Part shown: positions 33,110 through 46,300 of the stretch, piece by piece
Layout: every line of letters begins with the position of its first letter
Position numbering within the stretch: the stretch's first letter is position 1
Assembly: GCA_019188255.1 (NCBI GenBank)
Contig: JAETXT010000011.1
Span: 2,790,001 to 2,854,000, forward strand
From: Verticillium longisporum
Lineage: Eukaryota > Ascomycota > Sordariomycetes > Glomerellales > Plectosphaerellaceae
DNA length: 64,000 bases
Reading direction: 5' to 3'
Position numbers and translations under genes: made by a program
Notes under the pieces: generated by a model
Databases searched by the model: none
Told to the model about the DNA's origin: nothing
The model's input: the letters and a program-made list of their open reading frames with translations, nothing else

Positions 33110-35429
33110 TTACCAGACTTCCCATTTTGCGTGCTTCCCAATGGCGCACAACCTATTGAAAAGGGCGTCCCGATATGGTAGACTAGTGACAATGTACGTA
33201 GCCCCCTTTTTGTTGACGATCCTGAGTGCATCGTAGACTGGGCCATCCGTCGCCCATCCGGCAGCCAGCTTTGCCTTCATGCCATATCCAGAGTGCTTCC
33301 TGAGCTGCTCAATGTCCTCAATGTTCACCACCCAGAGCGTCTTCAGGTCCTCCTTTTTCGAGATGGGCGTGCGGATGCTGTACTTATTGAATGCCAGAAA
33401 CGGTTCATCAGCTGCCGAATTGACGTATACGTACCCAGCTGTCCCCTCATATCGGGCGCTGAACTCTACGGGGCCCACAATCTGCGACCCTCCCTTCTCC
33501 TTTTTTTCTTTCTTATCCGGCGGCAGCACACCAACGCGCTGCTTAGCATGGGTGGCACCCGTCTTTGCGCGGAGCTTGTCGACGCCAGCGGCAGCCTTGA
33601 CGGCTTCCTTGGCGCTGCCCTTGAAGATATTGAAGACCTTCTCGCGCTTGTTGCCGTGGCCCACGGCCTGCTCGACTTCTGTGTCGTCGCCGCCGGCGTG
33701 GTCTGCCTGCGCGGCATCGTAGTCGGCTGTGTGCTGCAGCTCATCGGCGGAGACGCCGAGGGGCTGATCACCGGCCGAGGCATCAATAACGGTCTCGTCG
33801 ATATCGATAGGTTCATCGGGCGGAGGCTGGTGGACACGCGCTGGAGGTGGAAACGGGGCTCGATGGGCCTCACCGAGGCGGAGCAGCGTCAGAGCGAGTT
33901 GGAGGTCGGTGGGGACGCCCCTGAAGATGGTGCTGGAAGGGTTAGCACGGTTTACGGAGAGTGAACTTGATCCGAGGCGTACTTGTTGAGGTGAAAGTAA
34001 TTAGTCCAACCGTTGCTCGCCAAGTTTCTGTAGGCGCGGGAGACGAGGGGTTCGCCGAACAACAAGACACCAACGACAAAAGTCAGGCCCCTGACAGCGA
34101 CATCGCGTGTAACCAGCAGCGACAGTGCAGCCAGGGGCACAAGGTACCATGTCAGTCGAATGCGGTGGTTTTGTCGATCAAACGGAGGGGTCGGTACCAG
34201 AATGCTACACACGGTTAGGATTTTCACGGCGCTCAAGCACGGGAGAATGATGTACTTGGCCAATCTCTCCCAGGTATCGGACGTCAGGATAAGGTGATGC
34301 AACAGCGGCGTCATCTGGTTCCAGACCTGTGGTGCCTTTAGCAACAGCACCCCAAAACACGAGCACGCGGATCAACGCACCACCTCCTCAATGGGTGCCT
34401 TCGTCTTGTCCTGAGACGGCCGATCCATACCCTCAGCCTTGTCTTTCACGACGGCCATGGTTGTCACATCAAATTGCGGCTTGAACCCGTCCCTGCTGCC
34501 GCCCTCCTGCTCGAAAGGCGCGCCGTGAGGGTCTTGTCCCATCATCAAATTGGTAGCGATCGCTGCGACGCTCGTCACAAAGTTACTCGCTTCGTTTTCC
34601 ACAGCTTCACCCTTGAGGTTCTGTGGGGCGCCGGTCGCGGCATCGGTCGACCCAAGGATGCCGGCCATGGGCTTCGCCACGCCGCCGGTGGTCATGTCGA
34701 CCATGGACAGCGGTGCCGGCGGAAAGAGCACGACTCGTACCCGGGGCGAGACGACGAGTGCAATGGTTGTGACGATGAGGAGTGGCATGAGACAATCGAG
34801 TGTCCAGGCGGCGAAGTACGTCTTGGCGGGTCGTCAGCACTGCAACGCGGCCACGGATAAACCAGCATGGGAGTTTATTTACGAGTCCAAATGCAGCTGT
34901 TCTTGCTGGCTCGCGCCATGAGCGGAGTCGAGCAAGAGTCTTGATGAGCGCGAAAAGTCCGAGCAGCTGGTGGCATTGCCCGAGTCAGAATAAATGAAAA
35001 TGGCCCAGGACATGGCAGGGGAGGGGGGGCAACTACACACCATGCCCATGTACAGCCTCTCCACCTCACTGCGCAACTTGTTTGGCGAGCACTCTGAATC
35101 CCGGGCGACGACGAGATCGAGGCCTCCGTAGGGGACATGATCAGTCTTTTTGAGTTCGTACACTTCCTGTCATGGGTTAGCACCGATGGTTCCCGTGGCG
35201 GGCAAACGGGAGAGCGCCAAGCGGCTGTGACCTTGTTCAATCTTCGCACAAGTATCCAGACATCCTCGTTGTGCATGCCTTTGATCCAAGGTTTGGCGTC
35301 GTGCTCTGGCTTTTGATTCCAACCTAGGTCAAACACGGAACCATCATCGCTTGGCGCTGCGGCCGTGACCGCTAGGACGTCGGCTTTCGCCAGACTATGC
35401 GAGTACGTCTGTGTCTCACGGTGGGCCAT
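33110..35429 (-). CDS. DUF3292 family membrane protein
   Basis: Six exons: 35429-35232, 35166-35041, 34966-34883, 34821-34381, 34326-33983 and 33932-33110. Introns are 65, 74, 61, 54 and 50 nt, all with branch-site-like CTAAC/CTGAC or similar. They sum to exactly 671 codons plus stop. The N-terminus has the family opening SDDGSVFDLGWNQKPEHDAK, then GGLDLVVARD and RLRSWREP. Hydrophobic segments (AAWTLDCLMPLLIVTTIALV, YLVPLAALSLLV) mark a polytopic membrane part. The C-terminal half is soluble, with KLRAKTGATHAKQRVGVLP and a folded end. The family is fungal and without assigned function. No neighbour hints at a role. Confidence 0.87.
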
Positions 35430-38400
35430 GTTGCGAGGATTCGATCCAAATGAAGAAAGAAGTACTATAATAAGCTACTCTGGCATGGAAAGCATTTGCG
35501 GCGTGTGCAGCTTTGTTGCAATGCCATCCTGTCAACTGTACCTTATCAAAAGCTTATAAGAGAATCGACGGGCGAGAAGGTCCGGTAACTCTACCAGCAG
35601 CTGGATTGAACCATGACTGAGAGCTTGGAGTGACGTCCGGGGCTGTCATCGACGGGCCATACGTTCCAGCGTGGGACAATTTTTGCATCACCCAACGTGG
35701 ATGGAAGTTGTTCCGACCCTGACTGCGGTGTGGAAAAGTGAACCGAGTCATCTGGCTCGCGCATCCGGATTTTTTGTGTGTCGCGATAAGGGAACATTCG
35801 GGATCCAGGTTACCCCCGGCTTGCTACACGTGTATTGCACTGCAATGACAGGCGTCTGTCCGTCCGTCTGGTATCAGATCAAGTCCGAATGGCGCCCACA
35901 TGCCATTTCATCGGGACTGAGTTTCCAGAAAAGACACGACGCCGCAGCAGGGGCAGCGGGGCCGACGACGAGTTCGAAACGATGATCGCCGTGGTCTGAG
36001 CCAGGGAGGGGAAGAGATGGAGGGATTGCCCCTCTCGAGCTCGAGGCGTGTTCGAGCCAAGGGGGTCGATGACATAAGCTTTGCCGAGAACATGGGTGTT
36101 GCTGCTGTGCCTGTGCTCCCTGTTCTGTAACGTGCTGCTGTCCCGGAGATGTGCTGTGCTGTGCTGTGCTGTGCTGTGCTGTGCTGTGCTTTGCTGTGCG
36201 CTTTGGTGCAATGCGCCTCCTGGTAGCACTTACTGTACCTGCTGGTCCTTTCTTCCTGCTCGTGATCATTCCAACGCCATTTCTCGCTCCTCGCTCCTCT
36301 GACCTTTCCTCTTTCGCTGCTCTTACCCCAGGTCATGATGCCGTCCGGGCCAGACGGCTGGAAGGCAGGTGCGACCAACGAACGTGGCGCTTTCCTTCCA
36401 TTTAACCATTTTCAGCTCAAATCTCCCCTCCCGGCCTCCCGATCCGTACAAGGACTTTCTAGGTCGGTCGAGTCTCTCCATCGTCAAACATGTCCAGCTA
36501 GCAGCTAGCAGCCCAGCCCGCCATGTGACGAGAAGCCATTCCACACGTGGCTGCAGCCTCGCCTCCCCATGAGGATTAGAGTCGGGAGCCAGGGTCCGAG
36601 TTGTACCACGAGTAAGACACAGAAGCCCTCCTCCCCTCCTCCCCTCCTCCACCGCTCGCATGTGAGGCGTCGAGGCAAATGTGCGAGGCAGGGGAATATG
36701 ATCAACAAAAGCCAGGGAAGGACGGGAGGGAAGGACGGGAGGGGGGGGAAGAGGGCACGAAACGAACATGGGCGGGGCCAGGACCCAACCAAGATTTTCA
36801 CTTGTGTGCGGGAGCGATGCGGGCTGCGCCGTCATGGGCCTGCAGATGAACACGATTAATATGGCTCTTAAGCTGGTCTTGTTCCTTCCCCCCCGTCCTC
36901 GCTCTCTCTTTCTTTTGCTGTGGGTGGCCCTGCCTTCCTTCTTAATCGAGATTGAGCCCGGGCCCCCACCCCTCGTCGCTCTCACCCTGGCACTCGTCGT
37001 CAGACCAGTCGATCCCGGCGTGGAGGGTAGATGGGACGCACATGCCAGTTTAATCAATTGCTGCTACGTTTTGGAAGGGAAAAAACTACTGGGCACTGTT
37101 CTCGACATCGTCACCACCATGCCGAGAAAATCAGACTGGCTCCATCGGGGTATATCCCATCGCTTGATTAAGCTTTTAGCGTGCCGTCCCACCGTCTCTG
37201 ATGAGAAGGGGTGAGAAGAGGGACCCCGTGGAACCACTGGCAGGCACGACAGGATGGGGCCCGCTCTTCCCCAGTGTGCTCTGCCAGGCACAGACAGCTC
37301 CGTCCATCTGCCGGCTGCACGCATCTGGAACCCTCTAGGCTTGGTCACATCTGAAAGCGAGCTTTCGATTCGCCCGGGGACGAGGTTGAAGGACGACCGT
37401 GGTGGGCCGGGTGGTGGGGCTCGCCTTGGCGGTTGGTCGACCCAGAGGCACCAAGCAGGGGAGATCGCGGAGAAGGTCTCCATTCTTGGGTCACCGGCGG
37501 ACGGGAAACCGTTGCCTCCTCAGCGCCAAGGCGACCAGGGAAAGGCGCGCCTCTCCTCCTCTTCCTCTTCCTCCTCGCTTCGCATCCAGGACCGGGGTGG
37601 TGGGAAGAGCGAAGGTTGAGAGTCAGGGTCAGACTCAGCACTCTCTTTCTCCTGTGGCTGTGTCGAGACTTGGCGATGGGGGCCTTTCGTCTGATGGACC
37701 AGACCGTTCCTGTATCGGAATCAGTTCGATATTTTCTGCCCAGCACCTGCGATGGGCGCTAGATGGTGAGTAGGCTGATCGAGGGTGGGCAGGAGAGAGA
37801 GAGAGGGTTTCAGAGATTGGTCGGTTTCAATCTAGGTGCTAAGTGGTAGTGAGATCCGATCGTAACCTGCTAACGAAGCGTGACAGCTCGTTAAGGTCAG
37901 TAGTTCGCAGACGGCAGAAGGAAGGCTTAGATGGACGCTGACGGGTGCGCTCGACCCTTCTGAAATGATCGATTGCCGAAACCAAGTCAGTTTCCGATGG
38001 GATGGGCGTCATACTTGCTACCACACCAGGCGAGTGAGCGGGCGAGTGTGGAACAAGCAAGCAAAGGCAAGAGAGCTCCCAGGTTGGAGACCGACCTGTC
38101 GGTCAAGATGTGCCGCTGGGCCAACCCTACGGCACCGCTCGTCCGATGCTGTGTGTAATATGGCGTACAATATCGAAGCATAAGCAAGCCTTTCCTCGAC
38201 AGTCATAACTATCTCCGCGCCACCAATCACCCATCACACACCAACAGTAGTGCAGGGGGGAGGGGAAGAAAGGTGAGGGAGGGGGCCTAGAGAGATCGCC
38301 TTTGCCAGGGCTTGGTGACTGGGCATGTCTTGTCTACCAGGCGTGGTCAGATCCTCCCCCCTGCTCGCCGGTGAACCGGGTTTCCTCGTGAAACTTTTGA

Positions 38401-38811
38401 CGCTAATCACAAGCCTCTACAAGCAATCCCCGGCAGACAACATCACAAGGTGGACCTTCGGGCCTTGGCTCACTCTACACTTCGCGGGGTCCCCGAGCCT
38501 GATTCTCCCTGTGTGTCTGCTATGCAGTCTGCATGCAGTCTGCACGTTGGCCCTCGTGTGTGACTGGCAATTTGGGGCGTTCCCCTTCACTCTTAATATT
38601 CCCAGCGAATCCCCCTTCCATGCCCCTGTTCCCTTTCCTCTGTTTTGCCCATTTGCCTTTTCGACATCAGAAAGAGAGAGATCAAACTCACAAACTCTCC
38701 CCTTGGATCATTTCGCCCTGGCCCCGTGCCGTGTAGAGGGCGCCGCCTCCTCGCTACCACGCGTTGCCTCATCACCCCTGGTATCGTACTCGACACGGCC
38801 GCTATGTAACC
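35430..38811. other. Long divergent intergenic region (3.4 kb)
   Basis: The largest normal-composition gap, between the starts of the DUF3292 gene and the PTH11-like gene. It contains a (GTGCT)n microsatellite, C/T- and G-rich low-complexity runs (36620-36660, 36720-36755), a GA run near 37793-37806 and pyrimidine-rich stretches before 38812. No frame looks coding; the long minus-strand frame at 36323-37057 is low complexity. It may hold long regulatory regions or a non-coding transcript, but nothing proves it. Confidence 0.5.
36151..36190. repeat. (GTGCT)8 pentanucleotide microsatellite
   Basis: Eight perfect GTGCT units, followed by two degenerate ones (TTGCT, GTGCG). Noncoding. Confidence 0.9.
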
Positions 38812-40325
38812 ATGCATCTCACGGCACGCAAAGATGTTGAAGAGGTTCATTCCTTCGTCAACCCATGGACTGAACTGAACGCCGGCCTCTGGTCGCTCTT
38901 CGCCGGTGCGACTCTCTTTTTGGCCCTCCGACTCTGGGTCAAGGTGACCCGTCGTCACGGCCTCTGGTACGATGATTATATCCTGCTCGTTTCGTGGGTG
39001 AGTCGCGCGACTTCTCATTTACTCCAAACTCTCCGCGGCAGCTCTGCCTCCGCACTTGCTGGATACGGGCATCTCACTGACACGCGACACCCCAAAGTGT
39101 ATCCTGCTCGCCAACAATGCTTTGATCGTTCACCAGTTCGCCACGGGCTACGTGCTCGAGAACTCGGCCATGGAGTGGGACGACCGCATGCACATTCTCA
39201 TCAACATTTCATCATGTGGTACTCTCATCGGCCAGGCCCTGACCAAGACGGCCTTTGCCGTGACGCTCCTTCGCATGAGCAACCAGTGGCAGAAATGGGT
39301 GCTGTGGTTCTGCATTGTCACCATGAACTTGTACATGGTTCTCAAGGTCTTGTTCCAGTGGGCCAAGGTGTGCGACAAGAATGGCTACGACAACTGGTAC
39401 CGCCTTGATTTCTGCATCAACTGGAGCTTCCGGGACAAGTTTAAGGAGGGCGGCAACGGTACGTGTCTTGCACTTTCTGCCAAGCAAGATTCGTATTTGC
39501 TGACAGGAGGAAACAGTGTACAACATTATCATGGATTTCGTCTTTGCCTGCTTCCCCTGGCTGATCACGCGATCGCTCGAGATGCGAAGGGTGGAGAAGG
39601 TCGGCCTCAGTCTGACGATGAGCTTGGGCATGATGTAAGTCAATCCAGCGACCTGAAGCCTGGCGTACCTTTCAGTCCTGACATTGCAAACAGTGTTGCC
39701 ATCGTGTCAGCCATCCGTGTATCCTGGAAGGACAAGGGCAACGACCGCGACGCGTACTACATCTGTAAGTGTGATGACGATTGCCGTCTTTGGCGACATT
39801 CTTGCTAACGACATGCCAGATCGCAACGGCCTGTCTCAAGTCTGGTACTCATCTGAAATCACGGGCACCATCATCGTGCAGTGCATACCGATCCTCCGAC
39901 CCATCCTGCGCGACATCCACGCGACACTGACCTCGAAGCGGCTCAACTCATCGGCCGACGCGCGCAGCACTGGCGTCTGGGGCAGCAAGCTCGAGACTAA
40001 GAGGGCATCAACGGTGATCATGGACGCCGACCGCAAGGACAGCGAACGTATGGAGCTGCGCGAGATCCCCGAGGAGGAGTCGGCCGAGGAGGACTGGAAG
40101 GAGAGGCACACGTCATCGTCGCCATCAGAAGCGACATCAGCGACACTAGTATCGCCGCGGACTGACGCCTGGCCGTTGGGCAAAACGTCAGGACCCGGGA
40201 CAGCTGGGACACCCGGATCGAGGACTCTGGAGGCTGAGCCGGACGGCGCGTCGAACTATTCGAGTGTGGGATATGATGTTGAACAGAACGGACTGTCAGC
40301 GCCGCCACGGAGGATGTACCTGTAG
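38812..40325 (+). CDS. PTH11-like fungal rhodopsin-domain membrane protein
   Basis: Five exons: 38812-38997, 39098-39458, 39517-39634, 39694-39764 and 39820-40325 (introns 100, 58, 59 and 55 nt); 413 aa, no frame break. Seven hydrophobic helices can be traced, from LWSLFAGATLFLALRLWV through WVLWFCIVTMNLYMVLKVLF to IIVQCIPILRPILRD. Between them are the family's landmark sequences HGLWYDDYILLVSW and FPWLITRSLEMRRVEKVGL. The C-terminal ~140 residues are an acidic, Ser-rich cytoplasmic tail. No Cys-rich CFEM domain precedes the helices, so it belongs to the non-CFEM class. These proteins are putative G-protein-coupled receptors of the plasma membrane; ligands are mostly unknown. Confidence 0.85.
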
Positions 40326-41873
40326 TGTGTTTTGATGTACTTAGCGTGTTTGTCTGCTTATTCTTTGAGAGAAAAGAAAACTTCTTTGAATCCTGATCTC
40401 CTGGTCAGACGTTGGTGATTGCATAGCATGTTTGAAAGAAACTAAGAGACAAAAGACCCCTGGCGATCGATCTGACAGCCGTTGTGGGATCGACGCAGTG
40501 AAGAACGGGAGGGGCCCAACAGCAAGAGCAAGGGTTGGGTCAAGAGGCGAGGGGTTCCGATAATTTCCCATGACGCCAATCGCTGTGTCCTGCCCCCTCC
40601 ATTCCAGCTGATGGATGGTCGCCAAGATAGCCGAGCTTTGACGAGAGGGGTTTCACGCCGGAATGCTGCGTTGTGAACGAGAGGCTGAAGACGAAGGGCA
40701 GGAAGCGCCTGATGACAAAGCCACGGTCGGGAACGTTGGCGCCACGGAACGCCTCAGCCTGACCAAGTTCGACGGGTTTGATTGGCCATGGCTTAACGAC
40801 AAACGACAAACGACCCCCTCGACGATACTCGCCATGTCGAGCTTTGGGCCATACATCAGCCCTTTGATCGTGCACAATGAACGGGCTGTGGCCAGATGAA
40901 TAGGCCAAGCCCTCGAAACTAACGCCCTGATCGTATGCCGCAACATGAAAACCCTTTAAAGGGGTCCCGAGGTCCAGCCCCGTCGTCCATCGACTGGAAT
41001 GCCGACGTTGCCAAGGCGAGACAGGGAGGTGCCGGAACCGATTAGCTTTCGCCTCAACAGAAGACCGTAGCCTGTCACTCGCAAGACTGGAATGTCAAGG
41101 GTCCTCCTGGATCAGGGAAAACCGCATACTTGGAACTCCCCAGCCGTTAGACGCCTTCCAGGCGTCTCACCTTGCACACCTATTGCGGCCTCTGAGGCGC
41201 CCCTGTTTCCTGTTTCGGGCCGCCATGAGGCTGCCACGATGGCCGTTTTCTTCTCAGCAGGTCTCGAATGTGTAGTAGCAGCTTCGTACACAGCAGTTTG
41301 CATTCCCTGCGGTGGAAAATGATTCAGCTGCTCTGGCCACCGGTTCGGGTTTGTCGTGCGCTGCTTCACTGCACCATCGTCATCCTCCATTTCATTAACT
41401 GCACTTGCCCAGTCTGCCTAGCGCCACGAAGCCTGGTCTTCAGCTTTCTTGGTTCTTTCCACACTCCCTGTTTTTTCACGTCGCAGTTTCTTTGATTGGA
41501 GCCTAGAGCCGTTGGTCTCTCTCCATATCGTCCCAGGCCAAGAAAAGCCTGACAAAATCTCCATTCTCTCTCAGGTGGCCTGTCGTCTACACAGCCTCCT
41601 GTTTTTCTTTTCCTCTTCATCTCATCATTCATTTAAGGATTCGTCCGTTCTCCTTCCTCCTTCCTTCCTACCACGGAAAGGCAGAAGAGACTTGTATCAT
41701 CATCAGTGTCATAACACTACCACTGCGAGCATCAACCCTGAGGCGCTCGTCTTCTCACAGCATTCTTTCACCTGGTCATTGTCGTGTATAGTGTCTGTTC
41801 TCTTATCTCAACACAAACCTCACCAGCCTATCCTCATCAAGGGGCTCAACAACGATTCAATATATCCAGCAAT
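40326..41873. promoter_or_regulatory. Intergenic region upstream of the GH16 gene
   Basis: 1.5 kb with no supported gene. From about 41560 to 41690 it is strongly pyrimidine-rich (TTTTCTTTTCCTCTTC, then CTCCTTCCTCCTTCCTTCC), the type of tract found around transcription starts of well-expressed filamentous-fungal genes. Confidence 0.5.
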
Positions 41874-42824
41874 ATGCATCTACCACGTCTGACTCTTGGC
41901 CTCGGCGCCCTCGCCACCATCACTCACGCCCAGCAGCAATATGTTCTGCACGACAACTACGACCGCACCAACTTTTTCAACGAGTTCGGCTTCTTCGACG
42001 CGCCCGATCCTACCAAGGGTTTTCAGCGCTACGTCAACGCGTCCGAGGCCAACGCCCAGTCCCTGGCCGGCTTTGCCAACGATGGCGTCTTCCTCGGCGT
42101 CGACTACACTACACCAGGCGACAACCGCCGTTCAGTCCGCCTGACCTCGAACAAGGCTTTTGATGGTGGTGTCTTCATCGCCGACATTGCCCACATGCCC
42201 GCCAACTCGTGCGGCGTATGGGGTGCATTCTGGATGTTTGGCCCCGACTGGCCTCACGGTGGCGAGATTGATATCATCGAGGGCGTCAACACGCAGGAGA
42301 GCAACAAGGTCACCCTCCACACAGGGCCCGGCTGTTCCATCACAAACGAAGGCACCGACCCCTCCACCACGCTCGACAAGAACGACTGCAACGCCGGCGA
42401 GGCCTTTGTCGGCTGCACCCAGCGCACGGCCAGCAACCTCAACTACGGCGACGGCTTCAACGCCATTGGCGGCGGCGTCTACGCGGTCGACTGGACGCCG
42501 GACCACATCTCGGTGTACTTTTTCCCACGGGGCGCCATCCCCGCCGACATCGCCGCCGGCACGCCCAACCCCGGCGCCTGGGGCCTCCCCGTCGCCCGCT
42601 TCAACGGCGGCGAGGGCTGCAGCATCCCGGCCCACTTCAGGCTGAACAACCTCGTCTTCAACATTGCGCTGTGCGGCGAGTGGGCTGGCAAGGTCTGGAG
42701 CGAGAACCCCGAGTGCTCGGCGTTGGCGCCGACGTGCGATGACTTTGCGGCGAACCACCCTGGGGCCTTTTCCGAGGCGTACTGGCTGATCAACTCGGTC
42801 AAGGTGTACCAGCCGGCTGTGTGA
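41874..42824 (+). CDS. Secreted GH16 endo-1,3(4)-beta-glucanase
   Basis: Intron-less, 316 aa. A signal peptide (MHLPRLTLGLGALATITHA, cleavage before QQQ) directs secretion. The GH16 jelly-roll carries the catalytic motif GGEIDIIEGVN with Glu131 as nucleophile, Asp133 and Glu136 as acid/base. CGVWGAFWMFGPDWP before it and FPRGAIPADI after it match the fungal mixed-linkage glucanase group. Six or more Cys may form disulfides. There is no C-terminal GPI-type hydrophobic tail, so it is probably freely secreted, acting on fungal or plant beta-glucan. The start ATG at 41874 is chosen because it begins the signal peptide; the frame extends upstream from another ATG at 41784 but those residues are hydrophilic. 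Confidence 0.93.
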   Translation: MHLPRLTLGLGALATITHAQQQYVLHDNYDRTNFFNEFGFFDAPDPTKGFQRYVNASEANAQSLAGFANDGVFLGVDYTTPGDNRRSVRLTSNKAFDGGVFIADIAHMPANSCGVWGAFWMFGPDWPHGGEIDIIEGVNTQESNKVTLHTGPGCSITNEGTDPSTTLDKNDCNAGEAFVGCTQRTASNLNYGDGFNAIGGGVYAVDWTPDHISVYFFPRGAIPADIAAGTPNPGAWGLPVARFNGGEGCSIPAHFRLNNLVFNIALCGEWAGKVWSENPECSALAPTCDDFAANHPGAFSEAYWLINSVKVYQPAV

Positions 42825-43398
42825 TCGCAGTGGCTGACTCCGGGGAGACGTCTTGTTCGAGTCTTGGTATTTGGAGCTCTTTACATTGTAGCGGCTAGGG
42901 GGCATGGCATTGGGAACTCGGCGTTTGATGATTATGATGAGGGATACCCGTACTTTCGTTTTATTTTTCTCGGCAGGTACCTGCCTCGGCAGAAGAAAGA
43001 TGTAGTCAATCAACAGTTCAAACATTGAAGTCGCAACAGAAAAAGCAAAAGTGAGATTGTGCCTCATGGTGATAAAGTTGGTGAAGATTGCCATGATCAT
43101 GGTGTTCAATTCCCACGTCACGGACTGTAGGCAGCAACACGGTGGGGGCGTGACCCGCACTGTGTCGTTTGACAATATGCTGGGTCTGCCATATGACTTG
43201 ACCAGGACGTACAGTGTTCAGTCATGCTCTGACTGTACCCAAGGCAACTGCATCGCAGCCTTCCAATAGTACTCACTCACCTCAACCAGCCAACCTCATC
43301 CAGCAAGCAGTGCTGATTGTTCATCCACCGATCCATCAACTGCCATACTTCAGCTTTCATTCCTTCACTGTTGCACTTGCGCTAGCGTGGCTCAGAAG
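42825..43398. other. Intergenic region between GH16 and SNF2-type genes
   Basis: About 570 bp. It holds the GH16 3' end and the promoter of the downstream gene. No gene seen. Confidence 0.5.
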
Positions 43399-46300
43399 AT
43401 GGCATCCCGCTTTCATGGGTACATTCCCGTGGGATGCCTGATTGGCGACGACATCATCAATCCATCACGAAATACAGCGCCAACAGTCCTCCACAACTGG
43501 CATATACCAGGAGAAGATACGTCAGTAAAGAGAAGGACGCCCGAGGGCTGCGCGGTGCCTCCGAATATCCGTGCTAGGTTCATGATTCGAGATGGCCTTT
43601 CACGTCTCTATGAATCAAATTGGATCAAATTGGAGCACATTGCACTATCCGGCTCGGCAGAGGTTCTCAGAGTATACATCCTTCCCGACGACGTTGACAA
43701 CAATAATGTCCCGAGATCAGATGTCAAGCTGCAGAAGGACCGTCGAGCCCTCTTTACCAGGCTCGATTTTTCTCCAGAAGCGTGGAGTGGCAGACCTGGG
43801 ACAACCCCTCGATCAAGTCCAGAGCCCGCAGAATGCACCGCCGAAGAAGAGCTTTCTTTGCTAGAGATGTTCAATAACATTCCCTCTCCTGACCCGGACC
43901 CGGACACGATTGTTGACCCTGCCAGCCGGGAGCCAGTCGACCAATTACTCGTCAGCAAAGTCAAAGGTCTCAAAACATCACTCTATCCCTACCAGCGTCA
44001 ATCCGCAGCCTTGATGGCCATGAGGGAAGCTCAGCCTGGGAAAACGCTCGACCCTCGACTTCTCCGAGTGAAAGACCAGGTCGGAGAAGATTGGTATTAC
44101 GATACCGCGGCGGGTGTTATCCTGCGAGAGCCGCGCTACTACGACGGCGTCCAGGGCGGCATCCTCGCCGAGCAGATGGGCGCCGGCAAGACCCTGATCT
44201 GCCTCGCTCTGATCCTCGCGACCAAGTCCCGTTCGACACAGGTTCCTGCCCATTGCCTCCGCGACCGCACTGAGACGGGCCGGATCAGATCGCTTGCTGA
44301 CATGGCCGCTGCCAAGGTTACAGCCGAAGGCATTCCATGGAGATATCACTTTGGTGCAGAGTCGGGCTTGGAGCACTCGGTATGTGTCAAGGTACTCACT
44401 CGCAACCCCGGCTTTTACCGGCTGCCCTCATCCAACACTTCCCGGCGGGGTCGCACCAGCACCGAAACATCGTACGCAAGAAGAATCGCAATCAGCCATT
44501 CTTCGCTGATTGTTGTACCAAACAATCTGCTCAAGCAATGGCAGGGGGAAGTCAAGTTGCACACAACGGACAGTCTCAGTGTTCTTGTCCTGCGGGACAA
44601 GGGTCCCGTACCTGCCGTCAGTGAGCTCGCGCTCTATGATGTGATATTTCTCACGCACTTTCGTCTGGAAAGAATGGTCAGAGCTGGCACTTGGGAAGAG
44701 AACCCCTTGGGAGGCATCCTCTTCAAGCGATGTATCGTCGACGAAGGCCACAAGCTCGGCAACTCTACCCATAACGCCCGGAGTGATTTCCTCCTTGGAC
44801 TTGACAACATCCACACATCGTCCAGATGGATTGTCAGCGGTACACCCTCCAAGGGGCTCTACGGAGTAGACGAGCAGGATCCAGAAGATCAAGAGGCTAC
44901 CAAATTGACAGCGGAGCAGCTGAGAGTCACGGAGAAGGGCGACCTGGCAAGGATAGGAGCGATAGCGACCCTCTATCTCAAAGCCCGCCCATGGGCTAAC
45001 AGCGGCCTCCATGGCAACAAGTCGCCCTGGTCCGTTTACGTCATGCAGCCAAGACACCTCGCCAGTGGCGCCGGCCGCAGTACGGCGCTGCGGGCGACGC
45101 TCAACTCGCTCATCATCCGGCACCGTCTCTCGGAGCTGACACATGTGCTTCCGGACGTTGACGAGAAGACCGTCCTCCTCGATGGCTCCTACCAGGACAA
45201 GCTATCCCTCAACATCTTCTCCATGATGATCGTCGCCAACGCGGTGCAGTCGCAGAGGACGGACGCCGACTACTTCTTCCACCAGCGCAACCGCAAGGCC
45301 CTGCTTCAGCTAGTACACAACCTCAAGCAGGCGAGTTTCTTCGGAGGGTCCTTCTTCTCGCATGATGAGATTGCAACATCTCTCGATACGGCGGTCACCT
45401 TTTTGCACGATAGTAAAGTGTCAATCAGCAGCGAAGACCAGGCCCTGCTCCGTCAGGCTATAGACGTGGCGAAGCTAGCTCTTCAGAATCCTCTCAAGAG
45501 CCTGAGCAACGCTTTCCACGAGATGCCTGTCTACGTCCGAAATTTCCTTCCCGACGGCGCAGGAGCAGGGTGGTCCATTGACCACGCGGCGGACGACCCA
45601 GTGTGCACAAACGCCCCGCTGATCATGGCCGCGCAGAAGCTCATCCGCCCCGCTCTCAGTGATGAGACGGCCCTCAACAGTCTCCTCAACGGAGGACTTC
45701 TCGCCGCAGGCCGGCGGCACCGCGATCAGGTCGAGTGGGAGGCCAAGGAAGACAGCATCCTTCGCGGGTCGGCGGCGGCGGCGGCGAGAAACAAGACGCT
45801 CGCCGGAAATACGAAGCTCGGCGACGACCAGAGCGTCAAGAAGCTGCGGACGAACGCCGTGGAAGCCTCGCTTGGAGGTGAACAAAAGCGGGGTGATGTT
45901 GATGTGATCCCCGAGGCGTTTGCCAAGGCGGAGCTCGTGGCTACGGCGTCGGCGAAGATGACGTATCTACTCGATGCAGTCATTGAACATCACGAACACG
46001 AGAAGATCATTGTCTTCTATGAAAGCGAGAATACGGCGTGGTACATTGCTAGCATGCTGGATGTCGTTCGTTTCCCCAAGTCTGGATGACAACAGGACGA
46101 TAGACACTGACTGACATGTAATAGATTCAGATCGAACATCTTATCTACGCCAAGACGTTGACACAAAAGCGAAAGGCACAATACATCAACACTTTCAACA
46201 ACGACACCAAGTTTCGGTATGTTGGCTGACACTCTTACATGTCCGGATGCTAATGGGAATGCATCACAGCGTCATACTCATGGACATTACGCAAGCTGCT

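Noticed and set aside
36323..37057. 244-codon minus-strand frame in the 3.4-kb intergenic region
   Set aside because: Low-complexity, begins without clear context and reads through C/G-rich simple sequence; no protein-like pattern.
42132..43175. Long minus-strand frame (347 codons) opposite the GH16 gene
   Set aside because: It is antisense to a GC-rich, clearly conserved glucanase; the sequence is Val/Arg/Ala-rich with no domain.
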